DNA of 64,000 nt from JAOAPY01 sp038237475 (GTDB taxonomy: Bacteria; Acidobacteriota; Blastocatellia; Pyrinomonadales; Pyrinomonadaceae), in NCBI GenBank assembly GCA_038237475.1, contig JBBRYS010000003.1:124001-188000 (forward strand), given 5' to 3'. The notes under the pieces were generated by a model. That model saw only the letters and a list, made by a program, of their open reading frames with translations. It ran no database searches and was not told the DNA's origin. Below, one piece after another: positions 24,964-34,765 of this stretch. A program made the translations under genes and the position numbers. The number at the start of each line of letters is the position of its first letter. Position 1 is the stretch's first letter.

Positions 24964-27864
24964 ATGAAGTATTTCCGGCTTGGCTGTTGCCGACTTGAAG
25001 CGAATGAACTTTATTTGCTCCGGGTCGGTCGTCGCCAGGCCGGAACGCGAATACTCGAATTTCAGCTCGCAGCATTGCTTTTCCTCTTGACGGTCGCTGG
25101 CTCATCCTTCTTACTCCTCTCGTTCAGACAAACTACCGCACTAGCGGCTGACGATACGGCTCAGCAGGCCCAGGCACTGCTGGATGAAAGCATTCGCCAA
25201 AACGTCTCCGATCATGTCAAAGCTTTGAAGGTTGCCTACCAGGCGGTTGAGCTCTGGCAGAGAACGGGCGACCAGACAGGGATCGCTAAAACCTATTCGC
25301 AAATCGGACTCTGTTATCTCGTGCAGAGCGATCTTGCTGAAGCCACGCAGAGTTATCAGCAGGCACTCGATCTTTGGCGAAGCATCGGCAATGACAAGCA
25401 GGAGGCTTCCACCTTGATCATGTTGTCTTTCATCGAAGTGCGCAAAGGCGAATGGGCCAGCGCCATCTCGCTGTTGACGCAGGCACAAGAAAAACTCACT
25501 GAGTCGGACGCGGCGCAGATGGGTCAAATCACGGCCACCTTCGCTGACATTTTCACTGAGAACGGGATGCCGGAACATGGTCTGGCCTTAACCAGGAAAG
25601 CGCTGGAGTATTATCGGCAAACTCCGGACGACCGTGATGACAAGCGGATGGTGCTGGATATTGGCAATCTCTATTTTCTTTTAGGAAAGTTTCCTGAGGC
25701 GTTGAGTTACATCCAGCAGGCGCTGGCGAGTTTTGCTCCCGATAACCTTGATTGGGCCGAGTGCCATGAATCGCTGGGTCGCGTCCTGAATGCGATGGGT
25801 GAAAAGCGACAGGCCCTTGAACACTTGAGGTTGGCGGTGCCGATCTATGAACGGATAGGTAATCCAGCAGAAGCGGCGCGTACCAGAGCGCTGATTGGTC
25901 AGACCCACGAGCAGATGGGACAGATTGAAGAAGCCAGGCAAATGTATCAGCAGGCGCTGGCCACTTTCCAAAAGCTGTCCGACCCCCTTAACGAGGCGTC
26001 CCTTGACTATGCGCTGGGACGAATGGAGTTGAGCGCGGGCAAATTTGCCGAGGCTGAAAAATATCTGCGTACTTCCATCGACGAGACCGAAAACGTTCGT
26101 CGCGTTCCTGCCAGTCGTGACCTAACCGCTGCATTTTCTGCTTCTGTCTACGATCGGTATGCGGCCTACATCGAATGCCTGATGCAGCAGCACCAGGCTT
26201 ATCTCGCAGATGGTTACGATGTGCGCGCTTTTGAAGCAAGTGAAATGGCGCGCGCGCGTTCGCTTGCGGATCTATTGCACGCTCAGCAAATCGACGGGGC
26301 AGGGCAGCTCGATCCAGGTTTAGCTCTTCAGGAAAAATCACAGCGCCAGGCCCTGCGAGCAAAGGAAGACTATCGCATCACCTTGTTGTCGAGAGATTAC
26401 CGCCCGGAAGAACTCAGCGCGCTAAATGCTGAAGTACTAAAGTTGGAAGCAGAATACCAGCAGCTCAGAGACACGATTCGAGAGCGTTATCCAAGTTTTG
26501 AACAGCTCAGCCGGCCCACGGCGCTTACTCTCAGGCAAATCCAACAACAGGTGCTGCGGGATAACGAAACGGTCTTACTCGAATACAGCCTGGGCGAGAA
26601 ACAAAGCTACGCATGGGTGGTCACTCCGAATGAGCTGCACAGTGCGGTGCTGCCTGGACGCGCTGAAATTGGCCAGCTCGCTCTAAGGTTGCGTAGCGCG
26701 TTGTTGGCGACCCATCAGTCAACCGGCGCGCATGAAAATCAGGAGGCCGAACGTGCGCGCGCCGTTGCGGAGACTCCGGATCTGATCGCGAACCTGAGTC
26801 AGACACTGCTGTCACCGGTTGCGGACAAACTCAAGGCTCGGCGAATCATTGTTGTCGCCGATGGCGAGTTGCAATACATACCGTTCCAGGTGTTAAGCCT
26901 GCCCGGTAACGGCCGCGCGCTGGTCGAAGAACATGAGATAGTGAACGAGCCTTCGGCGTCGACACTGGCCTTGATCATCCGGACGTCCGGCGAACGAATG
27001 CCACCAGCAAACAGCGTGGCGGTTCTTGCCGATCCCGTCTTTAATGCAGCTGATGGCCGACTGGGGACTGCCGCCGTGGAATCATCGTCCCTGATCGATC
27101 CTGTAATGCTGGGTAGCCTGACCGGCGCGCTTCGCGATGTCGATCAGTCGCTTGATCGCGAGAGCATCCCGCGCCTGGCCGAATCAAGGACTGAGGCTGA
27201 TGCGATTCTGAAGCTTGTGCCCTGGCTTAGCAGTTTCAAAGCAACTGATTTCGATGCCAGTCGATCTACCGCCATGAGTGGCGAGCTGAGCAAGTATCGA
27301 ATAGTTCATTTCGCCACGCACGCAATCCTCGACGAGAAACATCCTCAATCTTCGGGCATCGTGCTCTCGCTGATCGATCAAAAAGGCAAAGAGCAGGATG
27401 GATTTCTGCGTTTGCATGATATTTACAATCTGAAGCTGCCGGTAGATCTGGTCGTACTCAGTGCTTGCCAAACAGGACTCGGGAAAGACGTCAAAGGCGA
27501 GGGGCTGATCGGGTTGACGCGGGGATTCATGTACGCCGGCGCTGCTGGCGTGGTCGCATCGCTATGGAAGGTGGATGACGAGGCTACGGCAGAGTTAATG
27601 AAATATTTTTACACCGGGATGTTCGAAAAGGGCTTGGCGCCCGCGGCAGCGTTGCGTGATGCACAACTCGCCATGATGCGGCAGAAACGCTGGCAGGAAC
27701 CGTACTACTGGGCCGGGTTTGTGATTCAGGGGCAGTATGCGCCCAGCGTGACTCGACCTTATCAAATGACCACGGCCGTCAAGTTGGTTCTATTGGCGAC
27801 GGCGGCCGCTTTAATTTTGTCCGCAGTTTTAATTTTATGGCGGAGACGCAGACGGGATCTTTAG
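24964..27864 (+). CDS. Membrane TPR-CHAT caspase-like protein, copy A
   Basis: 966 residues. An N-terminal hydrophobic segment (about 36-58, LAALLFLLTVAGSSFLLLSF) is followed by about seven tetratricopeptide repeats (about 95-400), a helical linker and a C-terminal CHAT domain. The CHAT dyad is visible: His786 in HFATHAILDEKHP and Cys835 in VVLSACQTGLGKDVKGEG. The domain ends in GVVASLWKVDDEATAELM and PYYWAGFVIQG. A second membrane helix (about 938-960) is followed by a short basic tail (WRRRRRDL). This topology puts the TPR and CHAT parts in the periplasm. Its partner C11 gene lies upstream and the sigma factor gene 73 nt downstream. Confidence 0.9.
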   Translation: MKYFRLGCCRLEANELYLLRVGRRQAGTRILEFQLAALLFLLTVAGSSFLLLSFRQTTALAADDTAQQAQALLDESIRQNVSDHVKALKVAYQAVELWQRTGDQTGIAKTYSQIGLCYLVQSDLAEATQSYQQALDLWRSIGNDKQEASTLIMLSFIEVRKGEWASAISLLTQAQEKLTESDAAQMGQITATFADIFTENGMPEHGLALTRKALEYYRQTPDDRDDKRMVLDIGNLYFLLGKFPEALSYIQQALASFAPDNLDWAECHESLGRVLNAMGEKRQALEHLRLAVPIYERIGNPAEAARTRALIGQTHEQMGQIEEARQMYQQALATFQKLSDPLNEASLDYALGRMELSAGKFAEAEKYLRTSIDETENVRRVPASRDLTAAFSASVYDRYAAYIECLMQQHQAYLADGYDVRAFEASEMARARSLADLLHAQQIDGAGQLDPGLALQEKSQRQALRAKEDYRITLLSRDYRPEELSALNAEVLKLEAEYQQLRDTIRERYPSFEQLSRPTALTLRQIQQQVLRDNETVLLEYSLGEKQSYAWVVTPNELHSAVLPGRAEIGQLALRLRSALLATHQSTGAHENQEAERARAVAETPDLIANLSQTLLSPVADKLKARRIIVVADGELQYIPFQVLSLPGNGRALVEEHEIVNEPSASTLALIIRTSGERMPPANSVAVLADPVFNAADGRLGTAAVESSSLIDPVMLGSLTGALRDVDQSLDRESIPRLAESRTEADAILKLVPWLSSFKATDFDASRSTAMSGELSKYRIVHFATHAILDEKHPQSSGIVLSLIDQKGKEQDGFLRLHDIYNLKLPVDLVVLSACQTGLGKDVKGEGLIGLTRGFMYAGAAGVVASLWKVDDEATAELMKYFYTGMFEKGLAPAAALRDAQLAMMRQKRWQEPYYWAGFVIQGQYAPSVTRPYQMTTAVKLVLLATAAALILSAVLILWRRRRRDL

Positions 27865-27937
27865 GTACAATGCGGCGGAACACAGTATCGCGGCTTTTTC
27901 GATCTCGCTTGCAGGCCACCACTTCGCCAGAACGCGG

Positions 27938-28489
27938 ATGAAAAAAGATTGGATCCTAACCCAGGAACTATTTGACGAACTCTTGTCATGGCTCAATGCT
28001 GATCGCGATGAGGCCGGAGAAGACTATGAAGGCATTCGCCGCCGTCTGATCAAGCTCTTCACCTGCCGCAATTGTCATGAGCCTGAAGATTTGGCCGACG
28101 AGACCATCAATCGCGTGGCCAATAAAATCAAGGACATCAAAGATCATTTTGCGGGTCCGCGGGCGCCGTATTTCTACGCCGTTGCGAACAAGGTGCACCA
28201 GGAATACCTGCGCCGTAAGCCTGAGCCAATCGTGCCTCTGGTTCGTCCTTCGGAAACCATTGAGCAGGAATACGCCTGCCTCGAGCAGTGTATGGATCGG
28301 CAGACGGCCTTGAATCGTAAGCTGGTGCTTGATTATTACCAGGGCGAGAAAAAGGCCAAGATCGATCACCGGCGCGGTTTGGCTAAAGAGTATGGAATTG
28401 CCCTAAATGCCCTGCGGATCAGGGCACACCGGATCCGCGCTTCGCTTCAGGAATGCGTTGAAAATTGCCTGAGTCAGGCGCCCGCTTGA
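27938..28489 (+). CDS. Divergent sigma-70/ECF-like sigma factor
   Basis: 183 residues. The segment CHEPEDLADETINRVANKI (about residues 47-66) resembles region 2 of ECF sigma factors, which binds the -10 element and core polymerase. The C-terminal part (about 125-175, RRGLAKEYGIALNALRIRAH) looks like the region 4 helix-turn-helix for the -35 element. The sequence is well away from classical RpoE. It is immediately followed by a membrane anti-sigma-like gene, the usual arrangement. Which promoters it reads is unknown; the block it lies in is the first candidate. Confidence 0.75.
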   Translation: MKKDWILTQELFDELLSWLNADRDEAGEDYEGIRRRLIKLFTCRNCHEPEDLADETINRVANKIKDIKDHFAGPRAPYFYAVANKVHQEYLRRKPEPIVPLVRPSETIEQEYACLEQCMDRQTALNRKLVLDYYQGEKKAKIDHRRGLAKEYGIALNALRIRAHRIRASLQECVENCLSQAPA

Positions 28490-28547
28490 AATACACTGGT
28501 ACCAAAGCGCATTAGGAATAGGGACTGTTTCGCGGAAGTGGCCAATC

Positions 28548-29378
28548 TTGTACGCAGAAGACGAAAAACAGGAATCAATCATGCTCTACCTCCTCGGCCT
28601 ATCGGGGCCGGAGGCATTGGCGTCTTTGGAAGAGCAAATCGTTACGGATAGCGAATTCTACGATGAGTTGCAGATAGCCGAAGATGAATTGATTGATCAG
28701 TACCTCAGCGGCGAGCTTTCTGAAACTGAACGGGAACGATTTGAACATCATTTCATGCGGCAACCTGAGCGGCAGAAGAAAGTGCGCTTTGGCCAGGCCC
28801 TGACCCAGTATGTGCAACTCAAGGCCTCATTGCCGGCTGCAGAAGCTACTGGCGCGGAGGCAGTTCAACAACGTCGCGAGGTTCCCAAGCCACCACCAAA
28901 ACCCTGGTATTCGATCTTTCTTCCCAGTCAAAACCCGCTGCTTTCATATTCACTGGCAGCAGTTCTGTTACTGGTCGTCGCCGGAGTGGCGTGGCTGGTA
29001 ATGAGAAATCTGAAAGACAATCGAAGTGAGCCGGGCGCGGTCTACGCCGTCGTACTGAGCGCGGGCACCATCCGCAGCGGCGATCCCGATCAGAGGCGGT
29101 CGATCAAAGTGCCGCCGGGAACCGGGACTGTGAGTCTGAAACTTAGTTTGCCTCGCAAGGAACATCAGACTTATCGCGCGACCTTACTTTCCGATGCGGG
29201 CGAAGTCGCAGCAGCCGATAATCTTCAGCCGCAAAGCGAAGCCGAAACTTACTTCATTGTCCTCAATGTCCGGGCGCGTCTGCTTCCTCGAGGCGCATAT
29301 TTAGTGAGGGTCAACGGCCATTTGGCCGACGGCAGTGTCGAACCCATGCCGAGCTATCAATTCCTCGTGTTGCCTTAG
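28548..29378 (+). CDS. Membrane anti-sigma-factor-like protein
   Basis: 276 residues. The N-terminal cytosolic helical part (about 1-85) has the acidobacterial pattern ELQIAEDELIDQYLSGELSE and RERFEHHFMRQPERQKK, seen in putative anti-sigma proteins, but lacks the HxxxCxxC zinc motif. A Pro-rich linker leads to one membrane helix (about 128-150, SLAAVLLLVVAGVAWLVM). The periplasmic C-terminus (about 160-276) is predicted beta-rich (VPPGTGTVSLKLSLP, GAYLVRVNGHLADG). The start is a TTG at 28548; an ATG at 28581 is an alternative. Its place right after the sigma gene is the main argument for its role. Confidence 0.7.
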   Translation: MYAEDEKQESIMLYLLGLSGPEALASLEEQIVTDSEFYDELQIAEDELIDQYLSGELSETERERFEHHFMRQPERQKKVRFGQALTQYVQLKASLPAAEATGAEAVQQRREVPKPPPKPWYSIFLPSQNPLLSYSLAAVLLLVVAGVAWLVMRNLKDNRSEPGAVYAVVLSAGTIRSGDPDQRRSIKVPPGTGTVSLKLSLPRKEHQTYRATLLSDAGEVAAADNLQPQSEAETYFIVLNVRARLLPRGAYLVRVNGHLADGSVEPMPSYQFLVLP

Positions 29379-29426
29379 CTCGAAGCAAGATCCAAATAAT
29401 CCTGGTGCTGAAATTGGAGGAGAACT

Positions 29427-31343
29427 ATGTCCCACTACGATGCCCCCGTCTCAAGCGTCAACGACTCAGCTGGAACTCGCAGAAAACCGAAGTGGACCAT
29501 CATGGTCTACCTCGCCGGCGACAACAATCTTACGTCAAACTCAATAGCTATTATGCAGGAACTGGAGCGGGCGAATCATCGCGAGGACGTGCGTGTGCTG
29601 GCCTGCTTCGATTCCAACACTCCGAGGCCAAAAGGCGCGCGCTACATGGAAATCAACTACCGGCGCTTCCATGGCCACCCACCTTTCGATTGGGGATTGC
29701 ATAACGATCTTGTACCGCCCGAGGAGATGGACGTTTTTCCGGTCGTCAATGCAAACTTTTGTGATGAATGTCCGACCAGCAGCCCTACTACTACTGAACC
29801 GGATGCTCAACTTGGCCTGGAGCGTTTTCTGACCTGGGCTCTCAAGCACCACAGAGGTGATCACCACATGCTCATCTTGTTTGGGCATGGTACGGCGGTG
29901 GCAGGCAATACCTTCCTGGCAGACAACAACCCGCCGAGTTTTCTCAGGCTAAAAGAATTCGCAAAGGTCCTGAAGCATCATTTTCCCGGCGGCCATCGCA
30001 AGCTCGATATCCTGGCCTGTGACAATTGCATCATGAATGGGATTGAAACCGCTTACCAGATTCGAGACAACGTTGACGTTATGATTGGTTCTCAGGATCT
30101 GATGCTGACGGTTGGGTGGCCCTACCGGAAGATAATAGATGTGATCGAGAGGCGGCCCGAGGCTTCATCAATCGAAATCGCTCATCAGATTCTGAAAGCC
30201 TGTGCCCGCCGTCTGCTTGATTTCACTCTCATGGATCGCTCATCTGAACAATCGATTTGCGATCTGACAAAGTTGAGAAGAGGCACGAACATCGTTTCAG
30301 CTGTGCGTGAGCTGTCACGGGAACTGCAGAAAGGCCTGGCATATGATCCATGCACAGGTGAGATCTTATATCCACCGATCCGGGACGCCGTAGTATTGGC
30401 GCGCCTCGAGGCGCAAAGCTTTTGGTCGGAAACCTTCGTTGACCTTTATGACTTTTGCGAGTTGCTTTTGAAACGATGCAATGTCGTTATGGAGAACGAG
30501 GTCAAGTTCGTGATTCAATATTTTGACGCCTACCAGGACAAGAGTGTTAACGAGCAGGCGACACCTGAACGTGGGGAAAGAAGCGGTGGCTTACGCATCA
30601 GTGGCGAAGTTTTGGTAGAACTGAGGCGTCAATTATTGAATTCGCCAATCACGCAACATTTTCGGGACATAGGCTATGCCTGTCTGAGAGTTCTTAATCA
30701 CTTTAAGGAAAGGAGAAAAGCGGTCGTGCCGTTTGCCTATTACGTTTGCCCCGCTCTCCAGTACTCTCATGGACTCTCGATCTACTTTCCCTGGACTCTT
30801 CCAAATGACCCCATCATCTTTGAACCAGTACCTGATAGTTACGGTCACTGGCCCCGCAGGGGAGAACCGACCAACTATTCATTGAAGACGGCATTTGACG
30901 AATACAAGGAGTATGACTTTGCAAAATGTGAGGGCGGGGAGTGGGCTAATTTTCTGGTTTCGTACTTTCGCGCTACCCTCAGAAATGTTCGGCGCGCTGA
31001 TGAGAGATTTATGCCAGTTACCGACGCAAGGGATCTCAGATTTTTCGAAGAGAAAGTCATCAGAGAAAATCCTGCCCCACCGGTTAACCTGCAAAAATCA
31101 AGCTCGTCAACCGGTGATGAAGGCGATTGCGTTTGTCCCACAATAAAGAATTATCCTCGCAGATATTATCTTTCGCCGGTTGATTGCCATTCCCAGGAAA
31201 AGGGTACCACTGGCCCCTCCGACACGTCAGACCATGTCTCATATCTGGGTTGGCATCTTCGTGGAATAGTGGCGGAGGTGATTGGTCTTCCTGCCACCCC
31301 CCTGATCGAGGCCGAGGCGGAAAACGAAGACAATAACCCTTGA
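29427..31343 (+). CDS. Clostripain-family (C11) caspase-like cysteine protease, copy B
   Basis: 638 residues with no signal peptide. The first strand is WTIMVYLAGDNNLTSNS. The catalytic His154 is in LFGHGTAVAG and the probable catalytic Cys201 in DNCIMNGIETAY, matching the C11 pattern D-x-C-(L/I)-M. GSQDLMLTVGWPY and YSHGLSIYFPW are shared with copy A, although the two proteins are otherwise quite different. A Cys-rich tail segment (CVCPTIKNYP) and an acidic end are unique to this copy. GGAGGAG lies 6 nt upstream of the ATG. It pairs with the second TPR-CHAT gene, 95 nt downstream. Confidence 0.9.
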   Translation: MSHYDAPVSSVNDSAGTRRKPKWTIMVYLAGDNNLTSNSIAIMQELERANHREDVRVLACFDSNTPRPKGARYMEINYRRFHGHPPFDWGLHNDLVPPEEMDVFPVVNANFCDECPTSSPTTTEPDAQLGLERFLTWALKHHRGDHHMLILFGHGTAVAGNTFLADNNPPSFLRLKEFAKVLKHHFPGGHRKLDILACDNCIMNGIETAYQIRDNVDVMIGSQDLMLTVGWPYRKIIDVIERRPEASSIEIAHQILKACARRLLDFTLMDRSSEQSICDLTKLRRGTNIVSAVRELSRELQKGLAYDPCTGEILYPPIRDAVVLARLEAQSFWSETFVDLYDFCELLLKRCNVVMENEVKFVIQYFDAYQDKSVNEQATPERGERSGGLRISGEVLVELRRQLLNSPITQHFRDIGYACLRVLNHFKERRKAVVPFAYYVCPALQYSHGLSIYFPWTLPNDPIIFEPVPDSYGHWPRRGEPTNYSLKTAFDEYKEYDFAKCEGGEWANFLVSYFRATLRNVRRADERFMPVTDARDLRFFEEKVIRENPAPPVNLQKSSSSTGDEGDCVCPTIKNYPRRYYLSPVDCHSQEKGTTGPSDTSDHVSYLGWHLRGIVAEVIGLPATPLIEAEAENEDNNP

Positions 31344-31438
31344 AAATTCCCAGGGTTGAGAGCTTTCAAGAGTTCCTTGTTGATCGAGCTTTTGAGTTAC
31401 ACACAACCGCAAAACAGTTAGACTGAGCGCGAAAAAGC

Positions 31439-34400
31439 ATGAACCGCCTCTCGCTCATTTTCTACTGCGTCCTGCTGGTCTTCCTGCTCTGGCATCAGGG
31501 TAGCTTCGCCGCGCGCAGCGGCGGTCAGAGCAGCGCTGGGATTTCTAACAGCTCTGTCTCAAAGAAACCCGACGATCTCAAGAATGAGCTCCTCGAATTA
31601 CAAGCTGCGCGGGCACAGTCCAATCAGAATGTTGATTCCCAGGTTCGCCTCATTTGCAGGATTGGCGAGTTACACCTAGAGCTTAGCGACCTTGACCCCG
31701 CGCTAGTCTCTGCGCACGAAGCGTTGGCGTTAACTGCGCGCACGAAAGATAAAGCTCTGCGCGTTGATGCTCTCGTGTTTGCGGCCCGTGTTGACCGCTA
31801 TCGGCAGGAGAATCGCACGGCGCTCAAACTCCTCGCAGACGCCCATCGTCTCAGCGTTGAGCAGAAGTATCGCGCGGGTGAAGCGAGTAGCCTCACCGAA
31901 TTGAGCGCAACCTACTTCCTTCTATCCGACCTGCCGCAAGCGCAAAGTTGTGGTGAGCGCGCATTACATATCTGGCGCGAGCTGCATGACAAGCGTGGCG
32001 AGGCGACTGCACTTACAGGGCTGGGCGAAATTTTTATGCGTGTCGGCGAAGCCGCGCAGGCTAAAGCCGCGCTTGACCAGGCGGTAAGGCTCTGGCGCGA
32101 ACTTGGGGACCCGGCCAATCAGGCCACCGCGCTCGTCGATTTAAACTTTCTCAGCATTCGCCTGGGCCAATGGCAAAGCGCGCTCAGCCTGCTGAACCAG
32201 GCCCAGGCGCTGGTGCAGGACAAGGAAGCCAAGCCGTATCTGGGCGGCCAGATCGCCAACAGCTTTGGCGAGGTTTACGAAGCGTACGGCAAATTGGAAA
32301 CTGCCCTAAGCTATTACGAAGAAGCAACCAAACTCTATCGCGATTACGCGCACGATGCGGCCGCCGCAGTTGATGCCGCTCGGCAGGCTGGACGCGTCGA
32401 GGCGCGGCAGGGAAATTATGCTCGCGCGGTGGAGCGAATCACGAAGAATCTGCAGACAGCGCAGCGACTTCAATCAGTAGTGCTGGTTGCTCTCTGCCAC
32501 GAAGATCTTGGCATCGTGCATCTCGAGGCGGGTTCCTTAGGAAAGTCTGAACGCGAACTCAGGGCGGCGATTTCTCTGTACCCTCAGATTGGCAGCCGTC
32601 GTGAATGGGCGCGTGCGCTGACCTTTCTCGGCCAGACTCAATTTTCGCAAGGCAAACTCGCCGCGGCGGCCGACTCTTACCACCAAGCCTTGAGAGTTTT
32701 TGCAACCAATCAGGACTACACTGACGAAGCGGCAGTTCGTTTTGGCCTCGGCAGAATCGCCCTCTCCCAGCAGAAGCTGGATGAGGCGGGTCAATACCTG
32801 CAACGCTCGATTCAGCTCACCGAACAATTGCGTGAAAATGCTTCCAGTAAGGATCTGCGTGCTTCCTTTCTCGCGTCGGTCCACGATCGCTACGAGACTT
32901 ACGTTGAATGGCTGATGGCCAGGCATGCTGCGCAACCTGACCGCCAGTTTGATGTTCAGGCTTTCGAGGCCAGTGATGCCGGCCGAGCTCGCTCACTATT
33001 GGACACGTTGAAGAACTACCAAAGAGAACTGCGACAAACTGCCGATCCGTCGTTGCTGCTGGACGAAGAAAAGCTGCAGGCAGAAGAACAGGGAGTATTG
33101 GACCGCAAAGCACGCTTGATTTCCGAGGGCGCGCCAGCGGAGGCAAAAGCAGCCGTGGAAAATGAATTGGTCCAGGTTCGCTCGCGATCAGAAGCGCTAC
33201 AGGCGCAGATTAATGACAGTTCACGTTTCAATAATTTGCTGCGACCAGCGCCACTGTCATTTGCTGAAATGAGGAAGCAGTTAACTGATGGTGAAACCGC
33301 TCTGTTGGAGTACTCGCTCGGTAATCAACAAAGCTATTTGTGGATCCTGACATCCGCGGGATTTGATTCATACAAGTTGCCGAATAAGGAAACGATCGAA
33401 CAAGTCGCTCGAAAACTGGGAATGCTGCTGACGAAACCACAGAGTGACGCAGCCGTCCGCGCAAACCTTGAAGCGGCCCGGCTGGAATTGAGTAGTTTGA
33501 TACTGGGTCAGGTTGCTGGCAAGTTGAACGCGCGGCGTTTAATCGTGGTTTCAGATGGGATACTGCAATACCTACCGTTTCAAATCCTCTCACTTGCGTC
33601 ATCCCCGGAACGACCACTGGTTGCCGACTACGAAATTATCAATGCGCCCTCTGCCTCGACTTTGGCGGCGGTGAGTCAGGCAGCGGCCGGGCGCCAGAGT
33701 GGGAAGAGCCTCGTGGCGGCCATGGGTGACCCGGTTCTGCCTGCGGATTACGTTCTTCGAGCTGACGCGTCGCAGCGAGGACTGGCGAATAAGAATGCGA
33801 ATCCGCCTGCTTCAGTGAGGGCGGGCGGAGCCGAGGAGACCTTCGAGCCCACTCGGCTGCAGCATCTCGCCTTCGCTAAGCAGGAGCTGAATCAGTTAAG
33901 GGCCTTTATGCACGGCGATGGGTCAATAATCTATGCGGATTTCGGCGCGACGCGCGACAATCTGCGCCGGTTGACCCTGGGTGATTATCGGATTCTTCAC
34001 TTTGCCACGCATGGGTTTCTTGATTCGAAGCAACCTGAACTTTCCGGCCTCGTGCTCTCGTTACTTGACGCTCACGGCCGGCCCCTGGACGGGTTCGTGG
34101 GGCTTTCTGATATTTACAATCTGCGCGCATCGGTTGATCTGGTGGTGCTCAGCGCTTGTCAGACTGCACTGGGCACAAACGTTCGCGGCGAGGGTTTGAT
34201 TGGTTTGACGCGCGGCTTTATGTACGCCGGCGCCTCGAGTGTGGTGGCGAGTCTATGGAATGTCGATGACGAATCGACAGCAGAGTTAATGAAGCGCTTC
34301 TACGGGAACATGCTTGAGCGTGGCATGACGCCGGCGGCCGCATTGCGAGAAGCGCAAAACAGCATTCGCGCAGAACCACAATGGCGTTCACCATATTACT

Positions 34401-34558
34401 GGGCGGCCTTCACTCTGCAGGGAGATTACCGTCAGGTCATCAAACCCGCGCCTACTCGATTTCAGTTCTCTCGTTCGCTGGTTGTTGGAGCGGCCGTCGT
34501 GGCTCTGCTCCTCGCCATTTCCCTCTGGTGGTTTCTTCGACGTTTTGTTGTGCGCTGA
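31439..34558 (+). CDS. Membrane TPR-CHAT caspase-like protein, copy B
   Basis: 1039 residues with a clear signal peptide or anchor (LSLIFYCVLLVFLLWHQGSF, cleavage near SFAA), around eight or nine TPR units (about 65-480), a coiled linker and a CHAT domain. The dyad is His858 in HFATHGFLDSKQPE and Cys907 in VVLSACQTALGTNVRGEG. A C-terminal helix (about 1012-1033) and basic end follow, as in copy A. The CHAT halves of the two copies are closely alike and the TPR halves less so, consistent with an old duplication whose sensor parts have diverged. Confidence 0.9.
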   Translation: MNRLSLIFYCVLLVFLLWHQGSFAARSGGQSSAGISNSSVSKKPDDLKNELLELQAARAQSNQNVDSQVRLICRIGELHLELSDLDPALVSAHEALALTARTKDKALRVDALVFAARVDRYRQENRTALKLLADAHRLSVEQKYRAGEASSLTELSATYFLLSDLPQAQSCGERALHIWRELHDKRGEATALTGLGEIFMRVGEAAQAKAALDQAVRLWRELGDPANQATALVDLNFLSIRLGQWQSALSLLNQAQALVQDKEAKPYLGGQIANSFGEVYEAYGKLETALSYYEEATKLYRDYAHDAAAAVDAARQAGRVEARQGNYARAVERITKNLQTAQRLQSVVLVALCHEDLGIVHLEAGSLGKSERELRAAISLYPQIGSRREWARALTFLGQTQFSQGKLAAAADSYHQALRVFATNQDYTDEAAVRFGLGRIALSQQKLDEAGQYLQRSIQLTEQLRENASSKDLRASFLASVHDRYETYVEWLMARHAAQPDRQFDVQAFEASDAGRARSLLDTLKNYQRELRQTADPSLLLDEEKLQAEEQGVLDRKARLISEGAPAEAKAAVENELVQVRSRSEALQAQINDSSRFNNLLRPAPLSFAEMRKQLTDGETALLEYSLGNQQSYLWILTSAGFDSYKLPNKETIEQVARKLGMLLTKPQSDAAVRANLEAARLELSSLILGQVAGKLNARRLIVVSDGILQYLPFQILSLASSPERPLVADYEIINAPSASTLAAVSQAAAGRQSGKSLVAAMGDPVLPADYVLRADASQRGLANKNANPPASVRAGGAEETFEPTRLQHLAFAKQELNQLRAFMHGDGSIIYADFGATRDNLRRLTLGDYRILHFATHGFLDSKQPELSGLVLSLLDAHGRPLDGFVGLSDIYNLRASVDLVVLSACQTALGTNVRGEGLIGLTRGFMYAGASSVVASLWNVDDESTAELMKRFYGNMLERGMTPAAALREAQNSIRAEPQWRSPYYWAAFTLQGDYRQVIKPAPTRFQFSRSLVVGAAVVALLLAISLWWFLRRFVVR

Positions 34559-34765
34559 TCTCTTCACTCTACGCCTCCTCTGAAATGCTGATGATTTGGT
34601 CTCGCAATAACCGCAGAACCTTTCATCTAGTCCCACGAAATGTTTTTGTATTCGGATACATTAAAACTAGAGTGGCTTAACCTACTTCACCGGTTCCACT
34701 CGAGACCAGGTCGTCGTGACCGGAGTCTCTGACCAACCCTTGCGTGACAAGAATATGGAGTGCAC

